The notes below the pieces were generated by a model. It saw nothing but the letters and a program-made list of their open reading frames with translations. It did no database searches and was not told where the DNA came from. The position numbers were made by a program, and so were the translations under genes. From Methanoperedens sp049303315 (GTDB taxonomy: Archaea > Halobacteriota > Methanosarcinia > Methanosarcinales > Methanoperedenaceae), in NCBI GenBank assembly GCA_049303315.1, contig JBAQMZ010000022.1, positions 1 through 23,405 on the forward strand: a stretch of DNA of 23,405 nucleotides. Reading direction: 5' to 3'. Below, piece by piece: positions 6,396-14,732 of the stretch. How positions within the stretch are numbered: position 1 is the stretch's first letter; every line of letters starts with the position of its first letter.

Positions 6396-8834
6396 TTAGC
6401 GACAGGGAGATTCAATTTCTTCATCTTCCTGTTTTTTTGATTTCAATGGAAGTAAGAACGTAAAAGTACTCCCTTCACCGTACCTGCTTTCTACCCGGAT
6501 TTTACCGCCATGCAGTTCCACAAGCTGCTTTGAAATCGCAAGCCCAAGCCCGGTGCCTCCGATTTTCCTACCGATTTCGAGCTGCTGGAACTTGGTGAAC
6601 AGTTTCCCCATATCTTCTTCCTTTATTCCTACGCCGGTATCTGAAACTGAGATTTCCGCCATATCATCCGTTTTCTTTGTTGTTATGGTTACAGTTCCCC
6701 CTTCTTCCTTGCTGAATTTCACGGCGTTATCGAGCAGGTTAAAAAGAATCTGTTTGAACTTTGTCTTGTCAGCCTCTATAACGTCAAGCCGGGGATCAAA
6801 TTCTTTGTTAAGAATTACCTTATGCCTGACAGCTTTTTCTTTTATCAGGACGAGAACATCATCCGTGACTGAAGGTACGGAGATTTCTTCAATTGCCAGT
6901 TCTATTTTTCCCGCTTCTATCTTGGAAATGTCGAGAATATCATCAATGAGAGCAAGCAGGTGCTTGCTGCTTGAAAGAACATTGTCCACAAAATGCTCCT
7001 GCTTTTCATTCAATTCCCCGGGCGTCTTTTGCTTCAAGAGTTCAGAAAAACCAATAATGGCGTTCAGCGGGGTGCGGAGGTCGTGGCTCATGCTTGCGAG
7101 AAACTCTGATTTTGCCTGGTTTGCATACGCAAGGCGTTCGTTTTCGAGGCGGATTTCTTCAGCGCGCTTGCGCTCGGTGATATCGCGACTGATGCCCAAT
7201 AGGGTTTCAATCTTTCCATCCGGAGTATATTCAGGATATACTCTCCATTCAAGACTCATTTTTGCTCCAGAAGCATCTTCCCATTCAAACACTTCGACTT
7301 GCGATTGACCAGTTTCAAAGGCCTTATCAATTGCTTTTTCCCATATGTCGCATAAATGTGGATCAAAACCCAGTTCCAGGTGAGTCTTGCCGATGAATTC
7401 CTCGGCAGTCATATTGTTAGCTCGAAATGTTCTGGAATTCGCAAATATGTGACGATGCCACCTGTCATACCGCATGATGTAATCGGGGATGTTCTCCACC
7501 AGTGTCCGGTATTTCTCTTCACTTCTCTTGAACTCCTCTTCTACCCGCTTGCGCTCGGTGATGTCGCGTGCAATTGTAGAGGCACCTATAATCTTCCCGG
7601 CATCGTCCTTGATGGGAGATATTGTCAAGGACACATCGATTTGTTTGCCATCTTTTTTCACGCGCTTTGCTTCATAATGTGTAATTGTCTCTCCATGCTT
7701 GATTCTTTCAAGAATTTTAGGCACTTCATCAAAATAACCTGGCGGAATGAGAATGGATACCGGTTTACCTGAGGCTTCAGCAGCGGAATAACCGTATAAT
7801 TTCTCAGCGCCGGGGTTCCAGCTCAGGATGATGCCATCCAATGTCTTACTGAAAATAGCATCATCCGAAAATTCAACAATTGAGGCCAGCCTGCGGATTT
7901 CCTCCTCAGCCAGCTTGCGCTCGGCGTTGGCGCGATCAATATCGCCACCGATTACCTGCGCTATTTTCGAGATGATAATGCTGAAGAGAATCACGGATAA
8001 AATTGCCATCAGTGACGAGGTCAGTACGTGTATTCTTACCAGCGGAAAAATAATGATATCCAACCAACCCTGAATCAAGATTAAAGCAATCGTAACTGGA
8101 AGAAACGCCCGCAACAATCGGGCACGCACCGACGAACCCGCAAGCAGGCTTATTGGCCAATAATATTGCCCAATAGCAGCGATAAGTCCCAAACCCATAA
8201 ACACAAAAGCAAACGCCGTGGTCAACGCCACCGGTATTATCGTCCCGCCGTACAACAACGGCGTCCCGTACAAGTAACCCACTACTATAACCAGTCCGAT
8301 CGAAAACACGAAGGTAGCAAGACATACCGCTGCACCTTTAGCGCGCTGCTTGCCTGGCGGGGAAGCGAGCAATAATAAAAGCGCGCAGGCGGATAGCAAA
8401 AAGTTTGCAGCCGTAATGGGGGACATGCGACCTATAGGAACAGCATCGAATTTTTCTGGTTGAAAATAGAGCAAGTTCTCAATATCAAGCCCTGCGCCTG
8501 TGAAAAAATCGATAAGTATTATAAAGCATACAAGTAAAACCAGAAACGCGCCAACCTTAGCAAAAGTCATGGCTTGAGGACGCTCCGGCTTGCGTGCATA
8601 GACAAACAGCGCAAAACTCAGTATGACAAACGACAGGGCGGAACTCGGCGCCATCGGGATATAAGCAGGGCTGATTCGGGCAAGAAGAAGCCAATTCAGC
8701 ACCCAACCTATAATCGCTGCGCCGCTGATGCCTGCTGTTATCGCAATGCATACAAGTGTCATGCGCCTTAGAATAAGCTCTGTATGCATATCTTCCATAA
8801 TTACACTCTCCCGAATAGTTGACGCTTCTCTCAT
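6396..8834 (-). CDS. Membrane PAS histidine kinase (two PAS domains)
   Basis: The 812-aa product begins with about eight hydrophobic segments (residues 26-295) forming an integral-membrane sensor without a large outside domain, then a helical linker, two PAS domains (about 315-435 and 438-560, each ending in the DITERK hallmark), a HisKA dimerisation domain with phospho-acceptor H584 (MSHDLRTPLN), and a HATPase domain with N-box N699, G1 D732 (DTGVGI) and G2 GGTGLG at 759-764. It should autophosphorylate and pass the phosphate to an unlinked response regulator. Its C-terminal third closely resembles the neighbouring kinase. The ATG at 8834 overlaps the stop of a 38-aa coiled-coil ORF as ATGA; an internal ATG at 8798, preceded by GGGAG, is an alternative. 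Confidence 0.9.
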   Translation of the reverse strand: MREASTIRESVIMEDMHTELILRRMTLVCIAITAGISGAAIIGWVLNWLLLARISPAYIPMAPSSALSFVILSFALFVYARKPERPQAMTFAKVGAFLVLLVCFIILIDFFTGAGLDIENLLYFQPEKFDAVPIGRMSPITAANFLLSACALLLLLASPPGKQRAKGAAVCLATFVFSIGLVIVVGYLYGTPLLYGGTIIPVALTTAFAFVFMGLGLIAAIGQYYWPISLLAGSSVRARLLRAFLPVTIALILIQGWLDIIIFPLVRIHVLTSSLMAILSVILFSIIISKIAQVIGGDIDRANAERKLAEEEIRRLASIVEFSDDAIFSKTLDGIILSWNPGAEKLYGYSAAEASGKPVSILIPPGYFDEVPKILERIKHGETITHYEAKRVKKDGKQIDVSLTISPIKDDAGKIIGASTIARDITERKRVEEEFKRSEEKYRTLVENIPDYIMRYDRWHRHIFANSRTFRANNMTAEEFIGKTHLELGFDPHLCDIWEKAIDKAFETGQSQVEVFEWEDASGAKMSLEWRVYPEYTPDGKIETLLGISRDITERKRAEEIRLENERLAYANQAKSEFLASMSHDLRTPLNAIIGFSELLKQKTPGELNEKQEHFVDNVLSSSKHLLALIDDILDISKIEAGKIELAIEEISVPSVTDDVLVLIKEKAVRHKVILNKEFDPRLDVIEADKTKFKQILFNLLDNAVKFSKEEGGTVTITTKKTDDMAEISVSDTGVGIKEEDMGKLFTKFQQLEIGRKIGGTGLGLAISKQLVELHGGKIRVESRYGEGSTFTFLLPLKSKKQEDEEIESPCR

Positions 8835-8947
8835 TTACCGCCAGGTTTTTTCATATCCTCAATTTCCTTTTCAAGCTCAGCAACACGCTGGCGCAATTCC
8901 GCCAGTTCATTTATGAGTTTCTCCTCAGTTTTACTCCTATCCTTCAC
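8831..8947 (-). CDS. Coiled-coil micro-ORF coupled to the kinase
   Basis: A 38-aa ORF with a GTG start (8945-8947) is almost entirely an amphipathic, charged helix with heptad-like leucines (the segment ELAELRQRVAELEKEIED). This resembles the linker helices that often precede PAS domains in archaeal kinases. Its TGA overlaps the ATG of the 812-aa kinase by 4 bp, the same coupling pattern seen elsewhere in the window. A TATA-like box lies about 25 nt upstream of the GTG, and an in-frame TAA at 8963-8965 closes the frame further upstream. It may be a tiny partner of the kinase, or a translated leader that controls it. The ORF is visible; its expression is inferred. Confidence 0.5.
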   Translation of the reverse strand: MKDRSKTEEKLINELAELRQRVAELEKEIEDMKKPGGK

Positions 8948-8961
8948 CTTGTTCTTTCCCC

Positions 8962-8976
8962 TTTATATTAGATATA
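8962..8976 (-). promoter_or_regulatory. TATA-like box for the micro-ORF and kinase
   Basis: The minus strand reads TATATCTAATATAAA here, about 25 nt upstream of the GTG at 8947. That spacing fits a leaderless transcript beginning at the micro-ORF and running into the kinase. Confidence 0.4.
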
Positions 8977-9101
8977 CTACTCCAATTATATAAGTTTAGT
9001 GTGAAATAAATAAACTTCACCCTCCTTCTCCCATACACAGCGCGCCATGAATACGAGGAAAAGAGCGATAATTAAAAAATATTTTATAATTACCCTGACA
9101 T

Positions 9102-12100
9102 TTATTTTCCCCCCGTCTTTTTCGCTACGAGCGGTATTAAAAACGTGAAGGTGCTGCCTTCACCGTATTTGCTCTCTACCATGATTTTGCCTCCATGCAA
9201 TTCAACAAACTGCTTTGTAATCGCAAGTCCAAGCCCTGCGCCGCCATGAATTCTGGAAATTCCCGAATCAATCTGCTGGAACATGGTGAATAATTTTCCC
9301 AAATCTTTTTCTTTGATTCCTATGCCTGTATCCGATACCGAAATTTTCGCCATATCGCCTTCTTTTTTAGTTGTGATGGTAACGGTTCCCCCTTCCGGCT
9401 TGCTGAACTTCACAGCGTTATCAAGCAGGTTATACAGGATTTGCCTGAATCTAGTGCGGTCAGCCTCTATAACGTCAAGCTGCGAGTCAAGATTTATTTT
9501 AAGAATTAAATTACGTTTTGCTGCATTTTCTTTTATGAAAGCTGAAGCCTCATTTATGGCGTCAGGCACGGAAATTTTCTCTATGGTCAGGTCAATTTTT
9601 CCCGCTTCTACCTTGGCAATGTCTAGAATATCATTGATGAGTGTAAGCAGGTGCTTGCCGCCTGCCAGGACATTATCGACGTAGTGCCCCTGTTTTTTAT
9701 TCAATTCCCCTGCCATTCCCCGCTTTAGTAATTCAGAGAAACCGATAACTGCATTCAACGGAGTACGAAGCTCATGGCTCATGACTGCAAGAAACTCTGA
9801 TCTTGCCTGGTTTGCGAGAACGAGACGCTCGTTTTCAAGGCGCAGTTCTTCCGCCAGCTTGCGCTCGTTGATGTCCACGACTTGAGTAACGAAATAAAGC
9901 GGCTTGCCCTGCTCGGAGTGCACCAGGCTTGTCGTCATCAGGACCCACACGTAATGGCCGTCGCGTTGCCTGTAACGTTTTTCGGCCTGTACATATTGAA
10001 TTTCTCCTGCAAGGAGCTGATGCTGTGACTCTATGTTTTTGGGCAAATCGTCAGGGTGGGTAATCGCCTGGAATGTTGTTTTAAGCAGTTCATCTTCGGA
10101 ATAGCCGACAATTTTACAAAGGTTCTTGTTGACGCGCAGCCAATGTCCGTCAGTGGACACGATTGCCATGCCGCTGCCGGAAAAATCAAACGCCGCCCGG
10201 AAGCGCTTCTCACTCTCTAGTAATTTCTCCTCTGCCAGCTTGCGCTCGGTGATGTCGCGCGTAATACCCATAACAGCATCCACTTCGCCTGCTGTATCCT
10301 TAATGGGCATCAACCATGTGTCCTGCCAATATTTGCGATTTTGGTACGTTATGGTTTCTTCGCTATACAGTGGCTCGCCTGTTTGAAAAATCTTTTGCAG
10401 GCTGTTCTTCATGTTTTCAAATTCCTCTGCCGGGAAAAACTCTATAAGCCGTCTTCCTATGATCTCTTCGGGTGCGAGTCCAAGTTGTTTAGCCCCAAAA
10501 CTGTTTACGTATCGAACGCGATTGTCTCGTTCAATAATAAAGATGGAATCATGCGCCCCTTCAGCCAGAGTACGATAGCGTTCCTCGCTTTCTTTCAGCC
10601 CGTTCACTGCCAGCTTGCGCTCGGTGATATCCAGGAAAACACCGTACATCGCCGGTTTGCCCTTATATATAAAAGGAATTGAGGTTAACTCCACATCCAC
10701 GGGAGTGCCGTCGAGCCTGAGGAACTTTTCTTCTATCAGCGGCGCTGCCTTTCCCTCCTCTTGCATGCGAATTCGTTCTTTAACGAGATCACGGTAATCC
10801 GGGTGGATAATTTGAAGGACGGGTATTCCTATGAGCTCTTCAGGGTTTGCGGCACCAAGAATTTTGGCTCCACCCTGGTTTACAAACACAAATTTACCTT
10901 CGCTGTGAATAGCGATTCCGTAGGGAGAGAAATCCACAAGACGGCGGTAGCGTTCCTCGCTTTCTTTCAGCCCGTTCAGTGCCAGCTTGCGCTCGGTAAT
11001 ATCCAGGAAAACGCCGTACATCGCCGGTTTGCCCTTATATATAAAAGGAATTGAGGTTAACTCCACATCCACGGGAGTGCCGTCGAGCCTGAGGAACTTT
11101 TCTTCAATCAGCGGCGCTGCCTTTCCTTCTTCTTGCATGCGAATTCGTTCTTTAACGAGCTCACGGTAATCCGGGTGGATAATTTGAAGTACTGGTATTC
11201 CTATGAGTTCTTCGGGGTTTGCGGCGCCGAGAATTCCGGCTCCGGCCGTGTTTACAAACACAAATTTACCGTCGCTGTGTATACCAATCCCATACGGGGA
11301 AAAGTCCGCAAGACGGCGGTAGCGTTCCTCGCTTTCTTTCAGTGCGTTCTCTGCCTGCTTGCGCTCTGTGATGTCACGGAATATTCCCTGAATTATTGGC
11401 TTTTCTCTGACTATGGTCACAGACGCCGAGATTTGGACAGGCTTTATTTTCCCTGATTTGGTTATGACCTCAGCTTCCTCATCCATACTCCCTTGTTGTA
11501 AATGTCTTTTGAACACACTGGCATAATATTCCGCCTTTTCAGGTGGGTGCAGCGTGGATTGATGATGCCCTACAATTTCCCGGTTTTCCTTCTCCAGCAG
11601 GTTTTCCGCGGCTTTATTACACCTGATAATCAAACCTGTCTCAGGGTCTGCCCAGAAGATAGCATCTCTGGCATTCTCAAAGACCTGCCTGAATTTTTCC
11701 TCGCTTTTCCGCAGCTCCTCCCCTGCCTGCTGGAGATTTTGTGCCATCTGGTTAAAGCAGGTTGCTAAAATGCCCACCTCATCCCTGGATTTTATATCCA
11801 CTCTTGTATCCAGTTTGCCTTTCCCAACCTCTATAGCCGCACTCTTCAATTTTGTTATCGGGTCTATAATTGATTTTGAAATACGCGCGCCAAGCACAAT
11901 CGCTATGGCAAAGGTCAACAAACCTGCCATCAAGATAGTTTTAATGGATGTTGAAATCGTGCGCTCAACACTTTGTTTTCTTTGTGCAATTTCTTCAGAT
12001 TCGTGTGCGATGACGCCATCTATAACCTTAAGGAATTCCTGCTCAGCCGCTTCGAATTCTCCCCACTTTTCCAGGACTATTTCGCCGGAAACACCCTTTT

Positions 12101-12515
12101 CCTTTAGTGTAATTAATTCATTGCTTGCGTTTTGAAGTTTTTTTCCGCTGTTTTTTACATTCTCTGCCAGACCCTTCTCATCGGGAAAGAATTTATTTAC
12201 CAGTTCTTCATATTGCGAAATTGCGACATCATATCGTTTTATCGCTAATATTATATTTTCTTTTTCTATATCCAATCCGGTTAAATTGGATTTGCTTTCT
12301 GCTCTCAGGAATACAAATTCGCTGGTAGAGCTTCCTATTTTCAGACCCCCTGCTCTCACATTTTCAAGAGCTTCGATTACGGGCAGGGTTTTCTCTGAAA
12401 TCTCACTAAATGCAAAATCAATATTATTGATTGTTTCAATTCCAACAAGAGCAACCACTATGACAAACAGGCCGACTATCAAATGCCCGATGGTTAATTT
12501 ATTAATTAATTTCAA
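9102..12515 (-). CDS. Histidine kinase with HAMP and five PAS domains
   Basis: The 1137-aa product has an N-terminal transmembrane helix (about 9-27), an extracytoplasmic helical sensor region (30-185), a second helix (192-210), a HAMP linker (about 205-265), five PAS domains (about 268-390, 394-517, 518-641, 642-768, 769-895), HisKA with H914 (MSHELRTPLN) and a HATPase domain (N1029, D1062 in DTGIGI, GGAGLGL at 1091-1097). PAS two and three are almost identical copies. The topology resembles methyl-accepting or periplasmic-sensing kinases. No response regulator is adjacent. The start is TTG (12513-12515), with GGGGAT about 6 nt upstream as a plausible ribosome-binding site; no ATG fits the N-terminus. 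It is paralogous to the downstream kinase. Confidence 0.92.
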   Translation of the reverse strand: MKLINKLTIGHLIVGLFVIVVALVGIETINNIDFAFSEISEKTLPVIEALENVRAGGLKIGSSTSEFVFLRAESKSNLTGLDIEKENIILAIKRYDVAISQYEELVNKFFPDEKGLAENVKNSGKKLQNASNELITLKEKGVSGEIVLEKWGEFEAAEQEFLKVIDGVIAHESEEIAQRKQSVERTISTSIKTILMAGLLTFAIAIVLGARISKSIIDPITKLKSAAIEVGKGKLDTRVDIKSRDEVGILATCFNQMAQNLQQAGEELRKSEEKFRQVFENARDAIFWADPETGLIIRCNKAAENLLEKENREIVGHHQSTLHPPEKAEYYASVFKRHLQQGSMDEEAEVITKSGKIKPVQISASVTIVREKPIIQGIFRDITERKQAENALKESEERYRRLADFSPYGIGIHSDGKFVFVNTAGAGILGAANPEELIGIPVLQIIHPDYRELVKERIRMQEEGKAAPLIEEKFLRLDGTPVDVELTSIPFIYKGKPAMYGVFLDITERKLALNGLKESEERYRRLVDFSPYGIAIHSEGKFVFVNQGGAKILGAANPEELIGIPVLQIIHPDYRDLVKERIRMQEEGKAAPLIEEKFLRLDGTPVDVELTSIPFIYKGKPAMYGVFLDITERKLAVNGLKESEERYRTLAEGAHDSIFIIERDNRVRYVNSFGAKQLGLAPEEIIGRRLIEFFPAEEFENMKNSLQKIFQTGEPLYSEETITYQNRKYWQDTWLMPIKDTAGEVDAVMGITRDITERKLAEEKLLESEKRFRAAFDFSGSGMAIVSTDGHWLRVNKNLCKIVGYSEDELLKTTFQAITHPDDLPKNIESQHQLLAGEIQYVQAEKRYRQRDGHYVWVLMTTSLVHSEQGKPLYFVTQVVDINERKLAEELRLENERLVLANQARSEFLAVMSHELRTPLNAVIGFSELLKRGMAGELNKKQGHYVDNVLAGGKHLLTLINDILDIAKVEAGKIDLTIEKISVPDAINEASAFIKENAAKRNLILKINLDSQLDVIEADRTRFRQILYNLLDNAVKFSKPEGGTVTITTKKEGDMAKISVSDTGIGIKEKDLGKLFTMFQQIDSGISRIHGGAGLGLAITKQFVELHGGKIMVESKYGEGSTFTFLIPLVAKKTGGK
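10577..10948 (-). repeat. Tandem PAS duplication, copy 2 (372 bp)
   Basis: This 372-bp unit, encoding about residues 523-647 of the kinase, is nearly identical to the adjoining unit at 10949-11320. The offset is exactly 124 codons, so the reading frame is preserved. Confidence 0.9.
10949..11320 (-). repeat. Tandem PAS duplication, copy 1 (372 bp)
   Basis: This unit encodes about residues 399-523. By hand alignment the two copies differ at 8 of 124 residues, with seven of the eight in the first 58, so the second half of the domain is practically unchanged. This indicates a recent duplication or ongoing gene conversion. Confidence 0.9.
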
Positions 12516-12608
12516 TTTGTATCCCCGTATATATTTATCATTTGTTTCCCCTTTTTCGCCGGCAGTAAGAATTAAAGGCGCTGATAATCAGTATATTCAA
12601 AACTTATA

Positions 12609-12692
12609 GAACACAGATGACACGGATTTGACGGATTTTCACGGATTTTTTCACATCCGTGTCGATCTGTGTCATCTGTGCAATCCGTGTTC
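12609..12692. repeat. Symmetric phased CRGAT array (intergenic)
   Basis: In the 218-bp gap between the kinase and the Ccm operon are four CAGAT/CGGAT units starting at 12614, 12623, 12632 and 12642, followed by four inverted ATCCG/ATCTG units starting at 12655, 12665, 12674 and 12683. Spacings are 9, 9, 10, then 13 across the centre, then 10, 9, 9: an almost perfect dyad. The outer ends are GAACAC and GTGTTC, so the whole could fold as an imperfect hairpin. A related array lies at 23194-23345. Confidence 0.75.
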
Positions 12693-12733
12693 TATTTTTT
12701 TGTCAAATGCTATCGGATAACTATACTTTTCTT

Positions 12734-13327
12734 TCACCGCAATATTAAGTTTATTCTTTCCGGATAAAAAGAAAAAATATTCCCAGCCGTTATCATTATC
12801 ATTCCTGCCCAGAATGTCAAAAGGTGAAAAGAACTTCCCTGCAGGGTCATAAAATTAAAAATCAGGACCACAAGACCAAGATGCAAAAGCGATGAGCCCA
12901 ATCTCCCGGCATATCCTTCCTTTTCAAACCTGAGCGCTTCGTTCTTTTTAATTGCCTTGATGAGAACAAAAACCTGCACAACTATCATGACAGCGAGGAG
13001 AAAAACCAGCCCCTTCTCTATGCCTGATAAAAATGTAAGAATGAGAGTTGCCCCCAATGCCAGAGCGCCGAATTTTATTAAAAAATCCTGTTCCAAAAGC
13101 CTTTTTGGTATGCATAAACCAAGAGTTAACAGAAGAATCACAAGGAACGGGTAAAGGTAGGAATTCATGTCGCCTATGTATTGGGAATACCGGATTGTGT
13201 TCGTCCACTGCGGATTGACTGCAAGGTAATTATAGTAAGTAATCCCGTAAACGCAGACGAGCCCTATTGCAAAAAGGATGAGCGCTGTCAGGATGATAAG
13301 GTAATAATCGTAATTTTTAAGTTTCAT
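12734..13327 (-). CDS. CcmF-like C-terminal part, membrane protein
   Basis: The 197-aa product has about five hydrophobic helices (near 10-30, 57-73, 84-101, 105-125, 145-185). The segment RLGSSLLHLGLVVLIF, with H149, resembles the conserved C-terminal HLG helix of CcmF, and the PFLVILLLTLG segment (residues 60-70) also fits. CcmF is the haem lyase subunit that attaches haem to apocytochrome c outside the membrane. In several archaea CcmF is reported as split, and I infer that this is the second half. The start ATG at 13327 overlaps the stop of the preceding gene by 4 bp (ATGA), which decides against a longer in-frame ORF reaching 13486. The identity rests on pattern only. Confidence 0.65.
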   Translation of the reverse strand: MKLKNYDYYLIILTALILFAIGLVCVYGITYYNYLAVNPQWTNTIRYSQYIGDMNSYLYPFLVILLLTLGLCIPKRLLEQDFLIKFGALALGATLILTFLSGIEKGLVFLLAVMIVVQVFVLIKAIKKNEALRFEKEGYAGRLGSSLLHLGLVVLIFNFMTLQGSSFHLLTFWAGMIMITAGNIFSFYPERINLILR

Positions 13328-14310
13328 GGCTGCACCACCGAATGTATCCCGGGGACGATATAGGTCAATAGATACGTAAATACAAGCGACGCAAAGCATA
13401 TTATCCCAAGATACGCAGTCGCGCTCCACATCCTGCCCCTGCCTGAGTATATACGGGCATGCAGGTACGCGGAATAAAGCACCCACATCATAATAGACCC
13501 GCTGATTTTAGGGTCCCACCACCATGCGCTGTCTTTCCACGCAACGATAGCCCACGGGTAGCCTATCAGCATTCCTGTCGTGAGCAGGATGTAACCGATT
13601 TTTGCATACCTGTAAGCGATTTCATCATAAAGCTTCTCGCGTTTCTTGAGCATGTAAACGCATGCTAAGGCTGTTATAATAAGTGATGCATAGGCTATGA
13701 AAAGCATGGGCGGATGCGTCCACATGTATGTCGAATTATAGTAAAATGTTATCCGCCCGTAGAGTGTCCATGCTATCTGGAAAATACTCTCATCCCCCAT
13801 CCCAAGCGCAGTAAACCATTGCGTAATTTCACTATGTACTATCGGCAGCGGCTCTTTAAACGGGTTTGAGAAGAAATACACAATCGTTGAAAAAACAGTC
13901 AATATTATTCCAAGCGATGCTGTGAGTTCCTTCCTGTGCCTGACGGTCAATGCGAAAACCATAGAAACCATAGCCCAGAAATAGAGTTTTTCTGATTCTA
14001 TCCACAGGGGTATGACCATGCGGCTCTCCCCGACAGGTATCATCTGCCCCAGAAAAGCCGGGTATTCAACCAGAACCGTATTATAAATCTGTACATGGAA
14101 CCATATGAGAAAGATAAATCCAAGAATATAAAGACCTGTGACTATAAACAAACATTTTATTAAAATATCATAATACTTATCTTTCTGCTTCCATAAATAT
14201 AAAATTGAAAAAAAACCCTGGAATAGCGACAATATGAGAATATACGTTATCACAGGATTGCCGATAATTCCCAGATATGCCCTTGCTGCTGCATATTCGG
14301 AAAAACCCAT
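13324..14310 (-). CDS. CcmF/CcsA-type cytochrome c assembly protein
   Basis: The 328-aa integral membrane protein has about eight to nine hydrophobic helices. Two signatures of the cytochrome c assembly family are visible: THPPMLFIAY (H199, P200, P201), as in CcmF, and the tryptophan-rich haem-handling motif SAWWWDPK (W263-D266), a degenerate version of WGxxWxWD, followed by the SGSIMMW helix. Candidate haem-ligand histidines include H72, H159, H199 and H284. The protein is about half the length of bacterial CcmF, consistent with a split protein completed by the next gene. The start overlaps the UPF0201 stop by one base (TAATG). It probably serves the multihaem cytochromes of this organism, such as the one at 2949-3509. 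Confidence 0.83.
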   Translation of the reverse strand: MGFSEYAAARAYLGIIGNPVITYILILSLFQGFFSILYLWKQKDKYYDILIKCLFIVTGLYILGFIFLIWFHVQIYNTVLVEYPAFLGQMIPVGESRMVIPLWIESEKLYFWAMVSMVFALTVRHRKELTASLGIILTVFSTIVYFFSNPFKEPLPIVHSEITQWFTALGMGDESIFQIAWTLYGRITFYYNSTYMWTHPPMLFIAYASLIITALACVYMLKKREKLYDEIAYRYAKIGYILLTTGMLIGYPWAIVAWKDSAWWWDPKISGSIMMWVLYSAYLHARIYSGRGRMWSATAYLGIICFASLVFTYLLTYIVPGIHSVVQP

Positions 14311-14732
14311 TACAGCTCAATCTCCCCGACAGGTTTGCCGTCAATGGTTTCTGGCGCCAGCCAGTCAATAATCCGAAGGAGTGAATCTTCATCCCCGGCT
14401 GAAATCTCAACATATATTGACCCGAGGCTCTCCTCGCCTGCCGGAAAATTCAATTTACCTGCAAAGGCGACCTGTTTATTTAACCTGAATTGTGTGGCGT
14501 CCCCGGAAATTCCGGTTAAAAGGATATGGCGTGCCGTATCAAGAATCCGCTCTTCTCTTAAGCGGCGGTGAAGCAGCCTCAAGCTTTCCACGTCTCCCTC
14601 GCCATAAAGCTGCGGGGTTCCAAAATCCCGGAGCTGGAGTTCAACCGGGAATAAATTAGTTATGGCTTTCCTGACATTTTCCTCGATTTCAGTGGGATAT
14701 ACAAGCGCTGAAACTCTTACTGTTATTTTCAT
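14310..14732 (-). CDS. UPF0201 family protein
   Basis: The 140-aa product matches the archaeal UPF0201 family (formerly DUF54): an N-terminal strand with ITVRVSALVYPTE, a helix with EENVRKAITNLFP, and a middle section with LHRRLREERILDTAR. The family is found across archaea, is thought to resemble RNA-binding folds, and its function has not been settled. The ATG at 14732 overlaps the stop of the UPF0200 gene by 4 bp, and its own stop shares a base with the CcmF-like start, so translation is coupled through three genes. The tight link to a haem lyase may be regulatory convenience rather than shared function. Confidence 0.85.
   Translation of the reverse strand: MKITVRVSALVYPTEIEENVRKAITNLFPVELQLRDFGTPQLYGEGDVESLRLLHRRLREERILDTARHILLTGISGDATQFRLNKQVAFAGKLNFPAGEESLGSIYVEISAGDEDSLLRIIDWLAPETIDGKPVGEIEL

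Noticed and set aside
6553..7308. 251-codon plus-strand frame opposite the kinase
   Set aside because: It is Ser/Phe-rich antisense reading of conserved HisKA/HATPase and PAS codons, not a gene.
9048..9149. 33-codon plus-strand frame starting near 9048
   Set aside because: It runs into the antisense of the kinase C-terminus and has no start signal or conserved pattern.
12609..12692. CRISPR or tRNA interpretation of the intergenic repeat
   Set aside because: Units are only 5 bases with 9-10 bp period and dyad symmetry, without spacers or a cloverleaf.
13328..13486. N-terminal extension of the CcmF-like C-part (53 extra residues)
   Set aside because: It overlaps the upstream gene in another frame, is not membrane-like, and the ATGA overlap at 13324-13327 gives a natural start.
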